Below are positions 7,017 to 16,004 of a stretch of 64,000 bases of DNA, one piece after another. The translations under genes and the position numbers were made by a program. Source of the stretch: Streptomyces sedi. Lineage in GTDB: Bacteria; Actinomycetota; Actinomycetes; Streptomycetales; Streptomycetaceae. The DNA is taken from the NCBI RefSeq assembly GCF_006335015.1, contig NZ_VDGT01000009.1, positions 124,001 through 188,000 on the forward strand. Reading direction: 5' to 3'. The notes beneath the pieces are model-generated. The model saw only the letters and a list, made by a program, of their open reading frames with translations, had not been told where the DNA came from and ran no database searches. Within the stretch, counting starts at the first letter, position 1. Every line of letters begins with the position of its first letter.

Positions 7017-8486
7017 TCAGCCGCCGTAGGCGAAGCGGTCCGCGTCGGTCTCGCTGGGGCTGCCGCGGAGGCCATGCATCCGGTCGTTCACCCAGAAGTA
7101 GCGGAACTGGGTCAACATCGGGGTGTTGCCGGTCTCGGTGAGCGCGGGGCTCCGCTCGGTGGAGACGATCTCACCGGTCGCCGTGTCGAACCTGGTGACG
7201 CCCAGGTCGAGGTTCTCCGCCGTGGGGCCAGCGACGACCACCAGCTCGTCGTCCTCCGTCGCCACCGGAGTGATCATGTGGGCGTCCGGCAGGCCACTGG
7301 TCCACCGCTTCTCGCCCGTGGCGAGGTCGTAGGCGACGACCTCGCCCACCTCATCGCCTTGCGGCAGGGTCACCGCGTACAGCGTGTCCTCGGACGCGAC
7401 CATCGGCAGCGGCAGGTGCTCCGACTCGCTCAGGTGGCGCCCCCACCCGCCGCTCCCCAGGCCCAGTTCCTCCGGCGCCTCCTCGGTGCCGGCCTCGATA
7501 CGCGCCAGGGGCTCCATCTCCGAGCCCAGCGCGAGCAGCAGGATCCCGTCCCCCTTGCTCATGTACCCGATCAAGGGATCGGCCGACAGCAGACGCGGGA
7601 ACCGCAGTCGGACATCCGGGTCCTCCGATTCGTACCCCTGCTCCCGCGTCGTCTCGCCGGTGGCGGGGTCAACAGTCTTGAACTGGACCTCGTTGGGCAG
7701 CAGCGTGCAGTCCTGCGCGATGAACGCCTGGGTGTCGGTGGCCAGCATGTCGGACACCCCGCAGCCGCGCTCGCCCTGGTACGACACCTCCTGTTCCCAG
7801 AGGCGTTCCCCGTCGGCCAGGCCCAGCCCGACCATGCCCTGGTCCTGGGCGATGACCACCACGTCGCCGACGATCTCCGGTATCACACTGTCCCGCGCGC
7901 CGTCCGTGTCCTGCGGTGCTCCCACGGGCTGCGCCCAGCCCAACTCGCCCGAGGCCACGTTGAGAACGCTGACGGTGTCGCACTCGACCGGGTCGCCCAC
8001 CGCTCCGGGCCCGTAGGCGAGCGCCACCTGGTCGTTCACGACCCGGTCGCCGGGGCCGCAGAACACCGCGCCCTCGGTGGGCGCCGTGATCTCCCAGACC
8101 AGCTCCCCGTTGGTCTGCGAGAACGCGGCCACCCGGCTCTCGGCGACGCGCACGAGCGTGTCCCCAACAGGCCACGCCGTGATGCCGCCCTCTTCGGGTG
8201 GCCGCTCCGTGTGGACCACCCAGTTCCCTTCGGCCGCGCCCTCGTCGCCTTCGCCCGCCGGCGCGTCCCCGCTCTCGGCGTCGGACGCGGAAGCCGTGGC
8301 CTCGGACTCTCCCGACCCCCACAGCGTGACCGCGGCGACCGCGGCGACGGCTATGAGCGCCACGGTGGGCACCAGCCATGGCCACACCCGTCTGCGGGGG
8401 CGCGGCGGAACGGGCGGCGGCCCGAACTGGCCGCCGTAGCCCGGTGGATGCTGGGGGTGCCACTGGGGCGGATTCGGTACTCCCAC
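7017..8486 (-). CDS. Membrane-anchored PQQ-like beta-propeller protein
   Basis: A 489-residue protein with a proline-rich cytoplasmic head (residues 1-32), one transmembrane helix (about 34-54), an acidic Ser/Ala/Asp linker, then an extracytoplasmic domain of PQQ-like propeller blades such as NGELVWEIT, ASGELGWAQ, DGERLWEQE and TGEKRWTSG. Blades of this type carry no cofactor by themselves and often serve as scaffold or ligand-binding modules. Four cysteines in the propeller may form disulfides. The GTG at 8486 has GGGAGA 7 nt upstream. It is divergent from the NACHT gene with a 319-nt spacer. Function is unknown; the architecture recurs in streptomycetes, frequently near kinase or transporter genes. 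Confidence 0.82.
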   Translation of the reverse strand: MGVPNPPQWHPQHPPGYGGQFGPPPVPPRPRRRVWPWLVPTVALIAVAAVAAVTLWGSGESEATASASDAESGDAPAGEGDEGAAEGNWVVHTERPPEEGGITAWPVGDTLVRVAESRVAAFSQTNGELVWEITAPTEGAVFCGPGDRVVNDQVALAYGPGAVGDPVECDTVSVLNVASGELGWAQPVGAPQDTDGARDSVIPEIVGDVVVIAQDQGMVGLGLADGERLWEQEVSYQGERGCGVSDMLATDTQAFIAQDCTLLPNEVQFKTVDPATGETTREQGYESEDPDVRLRFPRLLSADPLIGYMSKGDGILLLALGSEMEPLARIEAGTEEAPEELGLGSGGWGRHLSESEHLPLPMVASEDTLYAVTLPQGDEVGEVVAYDLATGEKRWTSGLPDAHMITPVATEDDELVVVAGPTAENLDLGVTRFDTATGEIVSTERSPALTETGNTPMLTQFRYFWVNDRMHGLRGSPSETDADRFAYGG

Positions 8487-8805
8487 GTTTCGTCTCCCTA
8501 CTGCTGTGCCCGCGGCCGACGTTGGTGTGCTGCGACCGAAGCCTGGGGTCCTTCCCCGCTTGAGAACGTAACCCGCTACCTGAGGAAGTGTGTTCGCCAC
8601 ACGCCGTCAAGTCGGCGTCGTGACAAGGCGGTAGTTCGCACGGCGCCCCCGCGGGCTCCGCGGTGCGGGTCGCGGACTCGGCCGCACCGCCGTGCGGAGC
8701 CCGGACGGGGAGTCGCCTTCGCGGCGGCTCGCCCCCGCGCGCCGCGCGCCGCTGCCACAATGGCCCGGGGTGCCCGCGAGGGGGCGCGAACGAAGGGGGG
8801 CGCGG
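8487..8805. other. Divergent intergenic region, no gene seen
   Basis: 319 bp between the divergent propeller and NACHT genes. The first half is less GC-rich and probably holds both promoters. I see no clear -35/-10 pair, palindrome or small ORF with a ribosome site. Confidence 0.5.
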
Positions 8806-11800
8806 GTGGTCGCGGAGGCGGCGGCGTTACGGCTGGGTGGCACGGTCGCGTCGGCGGCGGGGCGCTGGTGGCTCGGGTCCCGGCAGCGGGAGCAGGAGCG
8901 GCTGCTGCCGATGGCGGAACTGATCCGGGTGCGGGTGCCGGGCGTGCGCTTCCAGCGCGAGGTCAGCCAGCAGTTCGAGCAGATCACCAACGCGGTCTAC
9001 GACCGGCTGGAGCCGTTCCTCGGGCACGCGTTCTCCCGCCTGGAGGAGGGCGGCAGGCAGGCGGTGCTCGATGCCGTGGTGGACACCTTCGAGCGAGCGG
9101 ATCTCTCCGACGAGGCGCTGCTCAGCGCCGACGCCCAACCCGCCCAGCTGGTCCGGGCCATCACGGGCTCCGTGAAGGGGCCGATCGGGCTCAACGAGGT
9201 GGAACACCGGCTCTACGAGCGGCTCTTCGGCGAGTGCGTCGAGTACTACGTCCGCATCGTGCGGAGCCTGCCGGTCTTTCAGGACCGGGCGGCAAGCGAG
9301 TTGCTGGCACGGACCGCCACGCTCGGTGGTGAGGTGGCGCGCCTGTTGGAACGGCTGCCGGACCGTTCGCTGTTCGCGCCGGACGGCACCGACCAGGACA
9401 CCGCGTTCCGCCGCGAGTATCTGGAGCTGGTCAGCCGGGACCTGGACGAGGTGGAACTGTTCCGGCGCACCTCGGAGCAGGCCGCCGCGCCCCGGGTGCG
9501 GCTCTCCGTCGGTTACGTGAGTCTGCGGGCCGTGGGTGACGACGGGGGCAGGCGTCGAGCGGCCCGCGCGTTGCCCGCCGCCCGGCCCGACATGAGCGAC
9601 TGGGAGGAGCACGGCCGGGCGGGCGAGGGTTCCGGCGTCCGGGTGGAGGCCGCGCTACGCGACGCCGACCGGGTACTGCTGCGCGGCGAGGCCGGCTCCG
9701 GCAAGACCACGCTGCTGCGTTGGCTGGCGATCATGGCCGCGCGCGGCTCGTTCCAGGGCGAGTTGGCAGGTTGGAACGGGCTCACCCCCGTCCTGGTCAA
9801 GCTCCGCGAGTACAGCGGACGCGCCCTACCCGACCCGAAGGCCATGCTGGACGGCATCGCCGGGCCGATCGCCGGGGTCATGCCCCGGGGCTGGGTGGAA
9901 CGCCAACTTGCCGAGGGCCGGGTGCTGCTGCTGATCGACGGCGTGGACGAGCTTCTGGAACACGAACGGCGGGCGGCACGCGACTGGCTGCGCAGGCTGT
10001 TGGGCCGGTACCCCTCCCGCGTGGTCGTCACCTCCCGCCCGGCCGCCGCCGGTGCCGAGTGGCTGCGCGGGGAGGAGTTCACCGCGCTGCACCTGGAACG
10101 GATGACCCCGCCGGACCTGGCCGCGTTCGTCCGTCAGTGGCACCAGGCCGTCCGCGAGCTGGACGACGACCTTCCGTGTCCCGCCGACGAGTTGCCACGA
10201 TACGAACAGTCGCTGCTGGCCAGCCTCAAGGACCGCGCCCACCTCCAGTCGCTGGCCGGCACGCCGCTGCTGGCCGCCATGCTCTGCGCGATGCACCTCA
10301 ACCGGGGCCGCCACCTGCCGAGAGACCGGATGGAGCTGTACCGCAACGCCCTGCACGCCCTGGTCCACGACCGGGACGCGGACCGCAACGTGCCCAGCGC
10401 CGTGGACAGCGAACTCAGCCTCGGCGACAAGCTGGTGGTGCTCCGCGACCTGGCCTGGCGGCTGTCGGACAACAACCGCAGCGAGATCGGCGTGGAACAG
10501 GCTGCCGGCCACGTCGCGGCCAGACTGCGCGCCATGCGGCACCTCGACGTGCTCGACGGCCAACAGGTGCTGGAGCAACTCCGCCACCGCTCCGGGGTGT
10601 TGCGCTCCCCCGCCGAGGGCCGCGTCGACTTCGTGCACCGCACCTTCCAGGAGTACCTGGCCGCCGAGGAGGCCGCGGAGGAGGACCGGATCGGCAACCT
10701 GGTCGGCCGGGCCCACCTCGACCAGTGGCGGGAGACGGTCATCATGACCGCGGGCCACGCCAACACCCGCCAGCGCGAGGAACTCCTCGGCGGCATCCTC
10801 GACCGCGCCGACGCCGAACCCCGCCACGCCCGCGCCCTCCGCCTGCTGGCCGCGTCCTGCCAGGAAACCCTCCCCTCGGTCGGCGACGCCCTCGCCACCC
10901 GCCTGGACTCGGCCGTCTCCCGCCTGCTTCCGGCCCGCCGCCACACCGATCCCCCGGCGCTGGCGGCCGTCGGGCCCGGTCTGCTGCGCCGGTTTCCCAC
11001 CTCGCTGGAGTCCCTGACCGAGAAGGCCGCCGTACAGACGGTGCGCACCGTGGCCCTGATCGGCGGCGAGGAGGCCCTGGCGCTGCTGGCGCGCTATGTC
11101 GGGGACGAACGTGACGCGGTCGTTCGCGCACTCATCGACGCATGGGACTACTTCGACGCGTCTGGCTACGCCGATGCCGTACTCAGCCGACTGCAGTTGA
11201 GGGGGCACCTACTCCAACTGAACCACTCCGGCCAACTTCACGCGGTCAACCGGCTCCTCGACCTGACCAACCTGCACGTCAATCTTCCGACAGACGACCT
11301 CGGTTTCGTCGCTGACCTGCCGCCTCTCACGACTCTGTGGTGCAACCGCCTTCTGGATGAAGGGCTGGATCTGTCCATGCTCCGCGCCCATCCTCGGCTG
11401 AAGACCATCGGGCTACGCGGCTCGCCGCTACGCAGTGTTCCCACCGCCCTCGCGGAGCTCAAGGAACTCGCGGAAGTCACCCTGGAGGTTTCTGTCAGCG
11501 GCGACCTCGGTCTCCTGCGCCGCATACCGAATCTGCGCAACATCCATCTCTCTTACGCCGGAAGGGAATCGCCGGACGTGAGTCCGCTCACCGCACTCAG
11601 CGAGCTGGAGTTCCTGCTTCTTATGGCTGGTGACGCGAGTCGGCTGCGCGGTCTCGAAGAGCTGGGGAACATGGCGAAGCTTTCCGCTCTCGGTCTCTAC
11701 GGCCACGACACCGAAGCATGGCTCACCACTCTCAGAAGCGCCCCGCCCGCCCTCACCCGCCTCACCCTGCACAACTGCGTCATCCCCCCGGGCCCTGTCG

Positions 11801-11913
11801 CGTTCACGCGGCTACCAAGCCTCAAGCAGTTGAGACTCAGCCGTTGCCGCACCCCGGACGGCGCCCCTGTCGCCTCGTTCGACGTCCCCGGTGCGCGCGT
11901 TCTCGTCCACTGA
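8806..11913 (+). CDS. NACHT-domain NTPase with leucine-rich C-terminus (bNACHT-like)
   Basis: A 1035-residue STAND-type ATPase. Residues 1-230 are an all-helical N-terminal domain (NNH-like in character). Walker A GEAGSGKTT spans residues 294-302 (Lys300), and the NACHT Walker B LLLIDGVDEL with doubled acidic residues is at 374-383. They are followed by VVVTSRPAA (sensor 1) and DFVHRTFQEYLAAEE, the winged-helix/FxxF-EYLAA motif typical of NACHT proteins. Residues about 815-1030 hold leucine-rich repeats (LTTLWCNRLLD, LKTIGLRGSPL, LRNIHLSY and others). Bacterial NACHT proteins of this kind are known antiphage sensors; no separate effector domain is visible. The GTG at 8806 has AGGGGGG about 6 nt upstream. 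It is convergent with an Mrr-like nuclease 45 bp away. Confidence 0.88.
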   Translation: MVAEAAALRLGGTVASAAGRWWLGSRQREQERLLPMAELIRVRVPGVRFQREVSQQFEQITNAVYDRLEPFLGHAFSRLEEGGRQAVLDAVVDTFERADLSDEALLSADAQPAQLVRAITGSVKGPIGLNEVEHRLYERLFGECVEYYVRIVRSLPVFQDRAASELLARTATLGGEVARLLERLPDRSLFAPDGTDQDTAFRREYLELVSRDLDEVELFRRTSEQAAAPRVRLSVGYVSLRAVGDDGGRRRAARALPAARPDMSDWEEHGRAGEGSGVRVEAALRDADRVLLRGEAGSGKTTLLRWLAIMAARGSFQGELAGWNGLTPVLVKLREYSGRALPDPKAMLDGIAGPIAGVMPRGWVERQLAEGRVLLLIDGVDELLEHERRAARDWLRRLLGRYPSRVVVTSRPAAAGAEWLRGEEFTALHLERMTPPDLAAFVRQWHQAVRELDDDLPCPADELPRYEQSLLASLKDRAHLQSLAGTPLLAAMLCAMHLNRGRHLPRDRMELYRNALHALVHDRDADRNVPSAVDSELSLGDKLVVLRDLAWRLSDNNRSEIGVEQAAGHVAARLRAMRHLDVLDGQQVLEQLRHRSGVLRSPAEGRVDFVHRTFQEYLAAEEAAEEDRIGNLVGRAHLDQWRETVIMTAGHANTRQREELLGGILDRADAEPRHARALRLLAASCQETLPSVGDALATRLDSAVSRLLPARRHTDPPALAAVGPGLLRRFPTSLESLTEKAAVQTVRTVALIGGEEALALLARYVGDERDAVVRALIDAWDYFDASGYADAVLSRLQLRGHLLQLNHSGQLHAVNRLLDLTNLHVNLPTDDLGFVADLPPLTTLWCNRLLDEGLDLSMLRAHPRLKTIGLRGSPLRSVPTALAELKELAEVTLEVSVSGDLGLLRRIPNLRNIHLSYAGRESPDVSPLTALSELEFLLLMAGDASRLRGLEELGNMAKLSALGLYGHDTEAWLTTLRSAPPALTRLTLHNCVIPPGPVAFTRLPSLKQLRLSRCRTPDGAPVASFDVPGARVLVH

Positions 11914-11958
11914 CGCCCAGCCTCGGAGCCACGCCGAGGCGGGCGGGCTCCGAGTGAC

Positions 11959-12663
11959 TCACGCGGGCTGTGGTCCGGGTATGGGGCGTCGTCTCGTCAG
12001 GGGGCGTTGTCGTCGCTCCGGGAGTCGGAGCAGTTGGTGCAGGGGCGTGCCGAGTTCGGCCCATTCCCGAAGGCGGTCGCGGTCCGTCCAGTGGATGTGG
12101 TGTCTGTCGCCCCAGGACCTGGCGTCGCGGGTGAAGCCGGCGTTGGTGACGACGACCGCGTTGTCCGCGCCGTGGACCGGGTGGGCGGTGCCCTTCACCT
12201 GGTACATCACCGCCGAGTTGACCTTGTTGCCGACGCGGGTGTGTTTGGCCTGGAGCACGATGCGGCCTCGCCGCGCGTGGTCGCCGATGACGTCGGCCGC
12301 CTGGTCTCCCTTCTGGCCGACGACGCGAGCGGCCCAGCCGTCGCGGATCAGCAGGTCTCGGAGAGCGAACTCGAAGGCTTTGTCGCTCATGGCGTCCAGA
12401 TCCGTGAGCGGGATGCGCAGCTTGGCGAGCATAGCCGCGCGTGTGCGCCGAGCCCGGGACAGGCGCCGGGCTCGCCAGAGCCCGTACGCCATGGCCCCGA
12501 GGGCCAGCGCGACCGGCACCGGCCACGCGCGGAGGAGGGAGTGCAGCACCGCGGTGGCCAGCTCGACGGCCGCCACCAGGAGCGCCACGGCCACCACGCC
12601 CGCGGCGAGGAGCTCGCCACCGCCGCGCGGGCGGCGGTAGCGCGGGCGTCGACGGGCCGCCAT
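11959..12663 (-). CDS. Membrane-tethered Mrr-like restriction endonuclease
   Basis: 234 residues. Two membrane helices (about 18-40 and 48-65) are followed by a cytoplasmic Mrr_cat-type PD-(D/E)xK domain. The motif GDQAADVIG (catalytic Asp124), then IVLQAKHT (Gln138-x-Lys140, the QxK variant) and a C-terminal AVVVTNAGFTRDAR strand match the Mrr family, which cleaves modified DNA. The ATG overlaps the stop of the upstream 73-aa membrane protein (TGATG). Its 3' end is convergent with the NACHT gene. Membrane tethering suggests surveillance of incoming DNA at the envelope (inference). Confidence 0.87.
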   Translation of the reverse strand: MAARRRPRYRRPRGGGELLAAGVVAVALLVAAVELATAVLHSLLRAWPVPVALALGAMAYGLWRARRLSRARRTRAAMLAKLRIPLTDLDAMSDKAFEFALRDLLIRDGWAARVVGQKGDQAADVIGDHARRGRIVLQAKHTRVGNKVNSAVMYQVKGTAHPVHGADNAVVVTNAGFTRDARSWGDRHHIHWTDRDRLREWAELGTPLHQLLRLPERRQRPLTRRRPIPGPQPA

Positions 12664-12884
12664 CAACGGTCCGCCGACTCGGACACCGACGTCTCCGACG
12701 AGGCGGGTGCCTCATCGGTCGAGCCGCCGAAGCCGAACACCTGCCCCCACAGCCACACGCCAGCGATCACGGCGGCGATCGTCCACCCGTTGAGCTTCCG
12801 GCTGCCGGCCCGAGCCGTCGGCATGCGCCGCGTGTGCGCCCTGACGCGAACAAGCCCGTCCCCCACGCGATTTCCCCTGGGCAT
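12663..12884 (-). CDS. Small single-pass membrane protein
   Basis: A 73-residue protein with a basic N-terminus, one hydrophobic helix (about residues 34-52, WTIAAVIAGVWLWGQVFGF) and an acidic Ser/Glu-rich tail. The ATG at 12884 is preceded by GGAGAGGGG; a shorter start at 12824 is possible. Its stop overlaps the start of the Mrr-like nuclease, so the two are made together, which suggests an accessory or partner role. I do not recognise the family. Confidence 0.6.
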   Translation of the reverse strand: MPRGNRVGDGLVRVRAHTRRMPTARAGSRKLNGWTIAAVIAGVWLWGQVFGFGGSTDEAPASSETSVSESADR

Positions 12885-13256
12885 CCTCTTTCCCCTCTCC
12901 TTCGACCCTCGGCCGCCCAGCGCGGCCCTGCCTCAGGAATGTGTCTAGCAACCGGCACTGACAATTCCCCTCCGGCGGGCGGCAGTCGGCGGGCTCGGGG
13001 AACCCTTTCTGGACATCGGCGACCCGGGAAAGGCGGCTTGTTCGAAGAAATGCCCGGCCGAACTCCCCCGAGCTGGGCGGACGTTCATCAAGGCCGGAGG
13101 AGTTTCTCGGTGGAATCTCCCTTCCGTCACTCTGGCACCAGCGAGAGTCAGGCGTTCTCGCTGCCTCCTGTCGCATTCAGGACACCTTCGGCTGTCTCGA
13201 TCCTCCTGCCTGTTCGAAAGATGCTCGAAGGGCATGGCCCCGGTGGTGAGACCGCC
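12885..13256. other. Intergenic region of lower GC, no confident gene
   Basis: 372 bp between the Mrr pair (transcribed leftward) and the 3' end of an SDR gene. GC is lower than in the neighbours. A 96-codon minus-strand frame (12945-13235) has a CPEC motif but no ribosome site or family resemblance, so it is not called. Confidence 0.45.
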
Positions 13257-14012
13257 TTACCAGCCGAGGGGTTGGGCGTCGCGGAAGAAGCCGCCCCGGG
13301 GGCCGTCGTCCGGCAGGGTGGCGGCCCAGACGACGCCCGGTGCGCTTTCCTCGACGGGGCGCGCGCCGAGGTCTTCCGCGCCCGGCTCCGTCGCGGTCAC
13401 GCCGGGGCAGACCGCGTTCACCACCACCGGTGTGTCGGACAGCTCGGCCGCGAGGACGGCGGTGAGGGCGTTCAGTGCCGCCTTGCTGACCGCGTGGCTC
13501 GCGGCTGCGCCGCCGAAGACGGGAAAGCCGAACTGGGGGTCCGTGTGCGATCCGGCGCCCGAGCTGACGTTGACGATCCTGGGGTGGCGTGACCGACGCA
13601 GCAGGGGCAGGAACGCCTGGGTCATCCGCCAGGTCCCGAAGAGCGTCACCTGGAGGGCGGCCGAGGCCCGGGTGAGATCCGCCCGGGAGGGGGTCTCCGT
13701 TCTGTCGGGGGAGGATGCCGCGTTGTTGATCAGGATGTCGAGCTGTCCCCAGCGGTCGGCGAAGGTCCGGGCGGCCGTGTCTACCGAGTCCTGGTCGGAG
13801 ATGTCCACTCCCACGGGAAGGGCCTCGGCCCCTTCGATGCGGGCGGCGGCTGCCGACGCGTCCCCGGCGTCCCGCGCGGTGACGACCACGCGTATCCCGA
13901 GGCGCGCCAGCTGTCGGGCGACCTCCTCGCCTATTCCGCGCGCCGCCCCGGTGACCAGGGCCGTCGTCGGGACGGGCGGGGACGTCTCGGTCGGTTCCCC
14001 GTTCGGTGGCAT
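13257..14012 (-). CDS. SDR family NAD(P)-dependent oxidoreductase, catalytic Tyr replaced
   Basis: A 251-residue classical SDR by length. The cofactor motif is TGAARGIGEEVA, followed by the NNAA strand (LINNAASSPD) and VNVSSGAGS with the catalytic serine. The active-site YxxxK reads HAVSK, a Tyr-to-His change, so the enzyme may be inactive or chemically altered. The ATG at 14012 has GAGGA 7 nt upstream; a GTG at 14087 that overlaps the stop of the upstream hydrolase gene is an alternative. It is the second gene of a hydrolase-SDR operon on the minus strand, opposite a divergent TetR regulator that is the likely controller. Confidence 0.85.
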   Translation of the reverse strand: MPPNGEPTETSPPVPTTALVTGAARGIGEEVARQLARLGIRVVVTARDAGDASAAAARIEGAEALPVGVDISDQDSVDTAARTFADRWGQLDILINNAASSPDRTETPSRADLTRASAALQVTLFGTWRMTQAFLPLLRRSRHPRIVNVSSGAGSHTDPQFGFPVFGGAAASHAVSKAALNALTAVLAAELSDTPVVVNAVCPGVTATEPGAEDLGARPVEESAPGVVWAATLPDDGPRGGFFRDAQPLGW

Positions 14013-14083
14013 CGACGGTTCCTCTCGCGGTGTTGAGTCGGGCAGTGGTGTCGGGGACGGCATGTCGGTGGGTGTCACGCCGC

Positions 14084-15046
14084 TCACTTGGACTCGACGC
14101 GCCCGAGCGGGGTGGGCGCGCTGGTGAGCGCCTCGCTGGCGACGTCCCAGGCCTCCTTGTCGAGTCCCAGCTCCGTGCGCAGAAAGGCCCAGGTGAGCCA
14201 CAGGGCGGCGGCGGCCAACTCCGGGTTCTCGTCGTCGGCTTCGGCCGCGTCGTAACCGGAGACGCCCCCGAGGGCGTGCCCCGCGCCGAAGAGCTGGAGC
14301 AGCGCCTTGCGGCCGGGCGCGAGAGTGTACGGATCCGTGTACCACCCGGGGCCGCGCACGCTGAGGTGGGCGGAGTCGTCCTCGGCGCCCGCTATGACCA
14401 GGGCCGGGGCGCTCATGCGCGAGAACTCGGTGCCCGCGAGAACCGGGTAGTGCTCCCTGGCGTACGCGCTCAGCGCCTCGCCGCCGCTCCCCGGAGCGGA
14501 CATCAGCACGCCGGCCTTGACGCGCGGCTCCGCGAGCACGAGCGGCGAGCCGTCCGTCGGATCGACGCTGCGGGCGCCGAGCAGCAGGCTCGCCGTGTAC
14601 CCGCCCATCGAGTGCCCGACGACCGCCGTCCGGTCCCGGTCGACGCGCCCACGCAGCGAGGGCAGCGCCTCCTCGATCTGGTCGAGATGGTCGAGGACGG
14701 CCGCCATGTCGGTGGCGCGCGAGCGCCAGTAGAGCGGCGCCTCGGGGTCGTCGGCGTCACGCAGGCCGAGCGTGGCCGAGTCCAGGTGCGTGGGCTGGAG
14801 CACCAGGAAGCCGCGCGCGGCGAGGAAGTCCCGCAGCGGTCCGTAACCGTGCAGCGAGGAGAGGAAGTTCGACGGACCGTGCCCGTGGGACAGCAGCACG
14901 ACGGGCAGCTCTGTGCCGGAGGCGGGCGCCGAGACCCGCAGCTGGAGGGGCACGGCGCGCCCGGGGGACGGCAGCGTCACCGGGGCGAGGGAGAGCACGG
15001 CCGAGGTGTGCACCACGTCGCGGGTGTAGCGGGGGGTGTCGCTCAT
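14084..15046 (-). CDS. Alpha/beta hydrolase (chlorophyllase/PAF-acetylhydrolase-like)
   Basis: A 320-residue serine hydrolase. An LSHGHGP oxyanion-hole motif near residue 56, the nucleophile elbow GHSMGG near 147-152, and a late GAGHALGG histidine give a complete triad. The N-terminus lacks a signal peptide, so it acts in the cytoplasm. The ATG at 15046 begins the conserved MSDTPRYTRDVVHTSAVLSL-type start. It is divergent from the TetR gene across a 367-bp region with three palindromes and is followed by the SDR gene, so induction of both by an ester or lactone ligand of the TetR protein is plausible (inference). Confidence 0.88.
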   Translation of the reverse strand: MSDTPRYTRDVVHTSAVLSLAPVTLPSPGRAVPLQLRVSAPASGTELPVVLLSHGHGPSNFLSSLHGYGPLRDFLAARGFLVLQPTHLDSATLGLRDADDPEAPLYWRSRATDMAAVLDHLDQIEEALPSLRGRVDRDRTAVVGHSMGGYTASLLLGARSVDPTDGSPLVLAEPRVKAGVLMSAPGSGGEALSAYAREHYPVLAGTEFSRMSAPALVIAGAEDDSAHLSVRGPGWYTDPYTLAPGRKALLQLFGAGHALGGVSGYDAAEADDENPELAAAALWLTWAFLRTELGLDKEAWDVASEALTSAPTPLGRVESK

Positions 15047-15257
15047 GAGGGTGTTGCCTTTCGGGGAAGGGTGGCGGACGGCACTGCACCGCATGGCACG
15101 GGCATGGCATGGCATGGCGCCGCGAAGTCGGCCGGTCGGTAGGGACGGATGTCGGGGTGCCGCCGGTAGGTCGGCACGCGAGGAATGGTTGGGAACGCCG
15201 GGAAGCCGGGGTCCACAGGACTCGCCTTACCGGATCAACGTTCCGCTTAAGACGATA

Positions 15258-15353
15258 CGGAACAGCGTTCCGGATTGTCAACGCGTCCCGAGCTTGTCAG
15301 ACAAGCCGATGACCTCGGCGGATCGGGCCGACTACACTCACACCGAATCGGTG
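15258..15353. promoter_or_regulatory. Three palindromes and TetR promoter in divergent region
   Basis: Three perfect dyads lie in the 367-bp space between the divergent hydrolase and TetR genes: CGGAACAGCGTTCCG (15258-15272), GCTTGTCAGACAAGC (15292-15306) and CACCGAATCGGTG (15341-15353). A promoter for the TetR gene reads ATGACC (15309-15314), 18 nt, TACACT (15333-15338). The dyad at 15258 is the best candidate operator for leftward genes; the one at 15341 would sit at the TetR transcription start. Confidence 0.6.
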
Positions 15354-15413
15354 CCAGGTGACCGAAGGCGCGGAGGACGTTCCACGCCGCCCGACCCCGC
15401 GAGGGACCCCCAG

Positions 15414-16004
15414 ATGACTGAACGGGACACGGCCGCGCCCCCGCGCCGCGCACGGCGCGTCGACGCGCGGCGGAACGAGCAGAAGCTTCTCGACGCGGCG
15501 GCCAGCGTCTTCGTCGCCTCGGGCGTCGACGCGCCGATCCGGGAGATCGCGGCGGAGGCGGGCGTCGGCCTGGGGACCATCTACCGGCACTTCCCCGACC
15601 GCACCGGGCTGGTCATCGCGGTCTACGGCCACCAGGTGGAGACCTGCGCGGAGGCCGGCCGGCAGCTGCTCGCCGAGGAGCCGTCGCCGCTCGACGCCCT
15701 GCTCGCCTGGGTGGAGCGCTTTGTCGACTTCGTCATCACCAAGCACGGCCTCGCCGACGCGCTGGGCTCGGACGACCCCGGGTTCCAGCGGCTGCATGCG
15801 CACTTTCTGGACCGGCTCGTCCCCGTCTGCGCCGAGCTGCTGGCAGCCGCCGAGGACGCCGGTCAGATCACGCCCGGGGTGGACGCCTACGAGCTGATGC
15901 GCGGCATCGGGAACCTCTGCGTCGGCCACGAGTCGGACGACCGGTACGACCCCCGCCACCTGATCCGGCTCCTCGTGCGCGGGCTGCGCATCGCGGAGTC
16001 CTGA
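15414..16004 (+). CDS. TetR/AcrR family transcriptional regulator
   Basis: 196 residues. The N-terminal HTH is typical (LLDAAASVFVASGVDAPIREIAAEAGVGLGTIYRHFPDR, residues 26-64), and the C-terminal domain resembles the SbtR-like group (RFVDFVITKHGLADAL, LRGLRIAES end). The ATG at 15414 has GAGGGA 8 nt upstream; the longer in-frame extension to 15036 overlaps the divergent hydrolase start and is rejected. It is placed to repress itself and the hydrolase-SDR operon through the palindromes in the shared intergenic region. Inducer unknown. Confidence 0.9.
   Translation: MTERDTAAPPRRARRVDARRNEQKLLDAAASVFVASGVDAPIREIAAEAGVGLGTIYRHFPDRTGLVIAVYGHQVETCAEAGRQLLAEEPSPLDALLAWVERFVDFVITKHGLADALGSDDPGFQRLHAHFLDRLVPVCAELLAAAEDAGQITPGVDAYELMRGIGNLCVGHESDDRYDPRHLIRLLVRGLRIAES

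Noticed and set aside
8692..8805. Longer N-terminus of the NACHT protein from ATG 8692
   Set aside because: The 38 extra codons are Arg/Pro-rich without a ribosome site, while GTG 8806 has AGGGGGG upstream.
12945..13235. 96-codon minus-strand ORF with a CPEC motif
   Set aside because: No start signal and no similarity to a known family; it lies in a lower-GC spacer.
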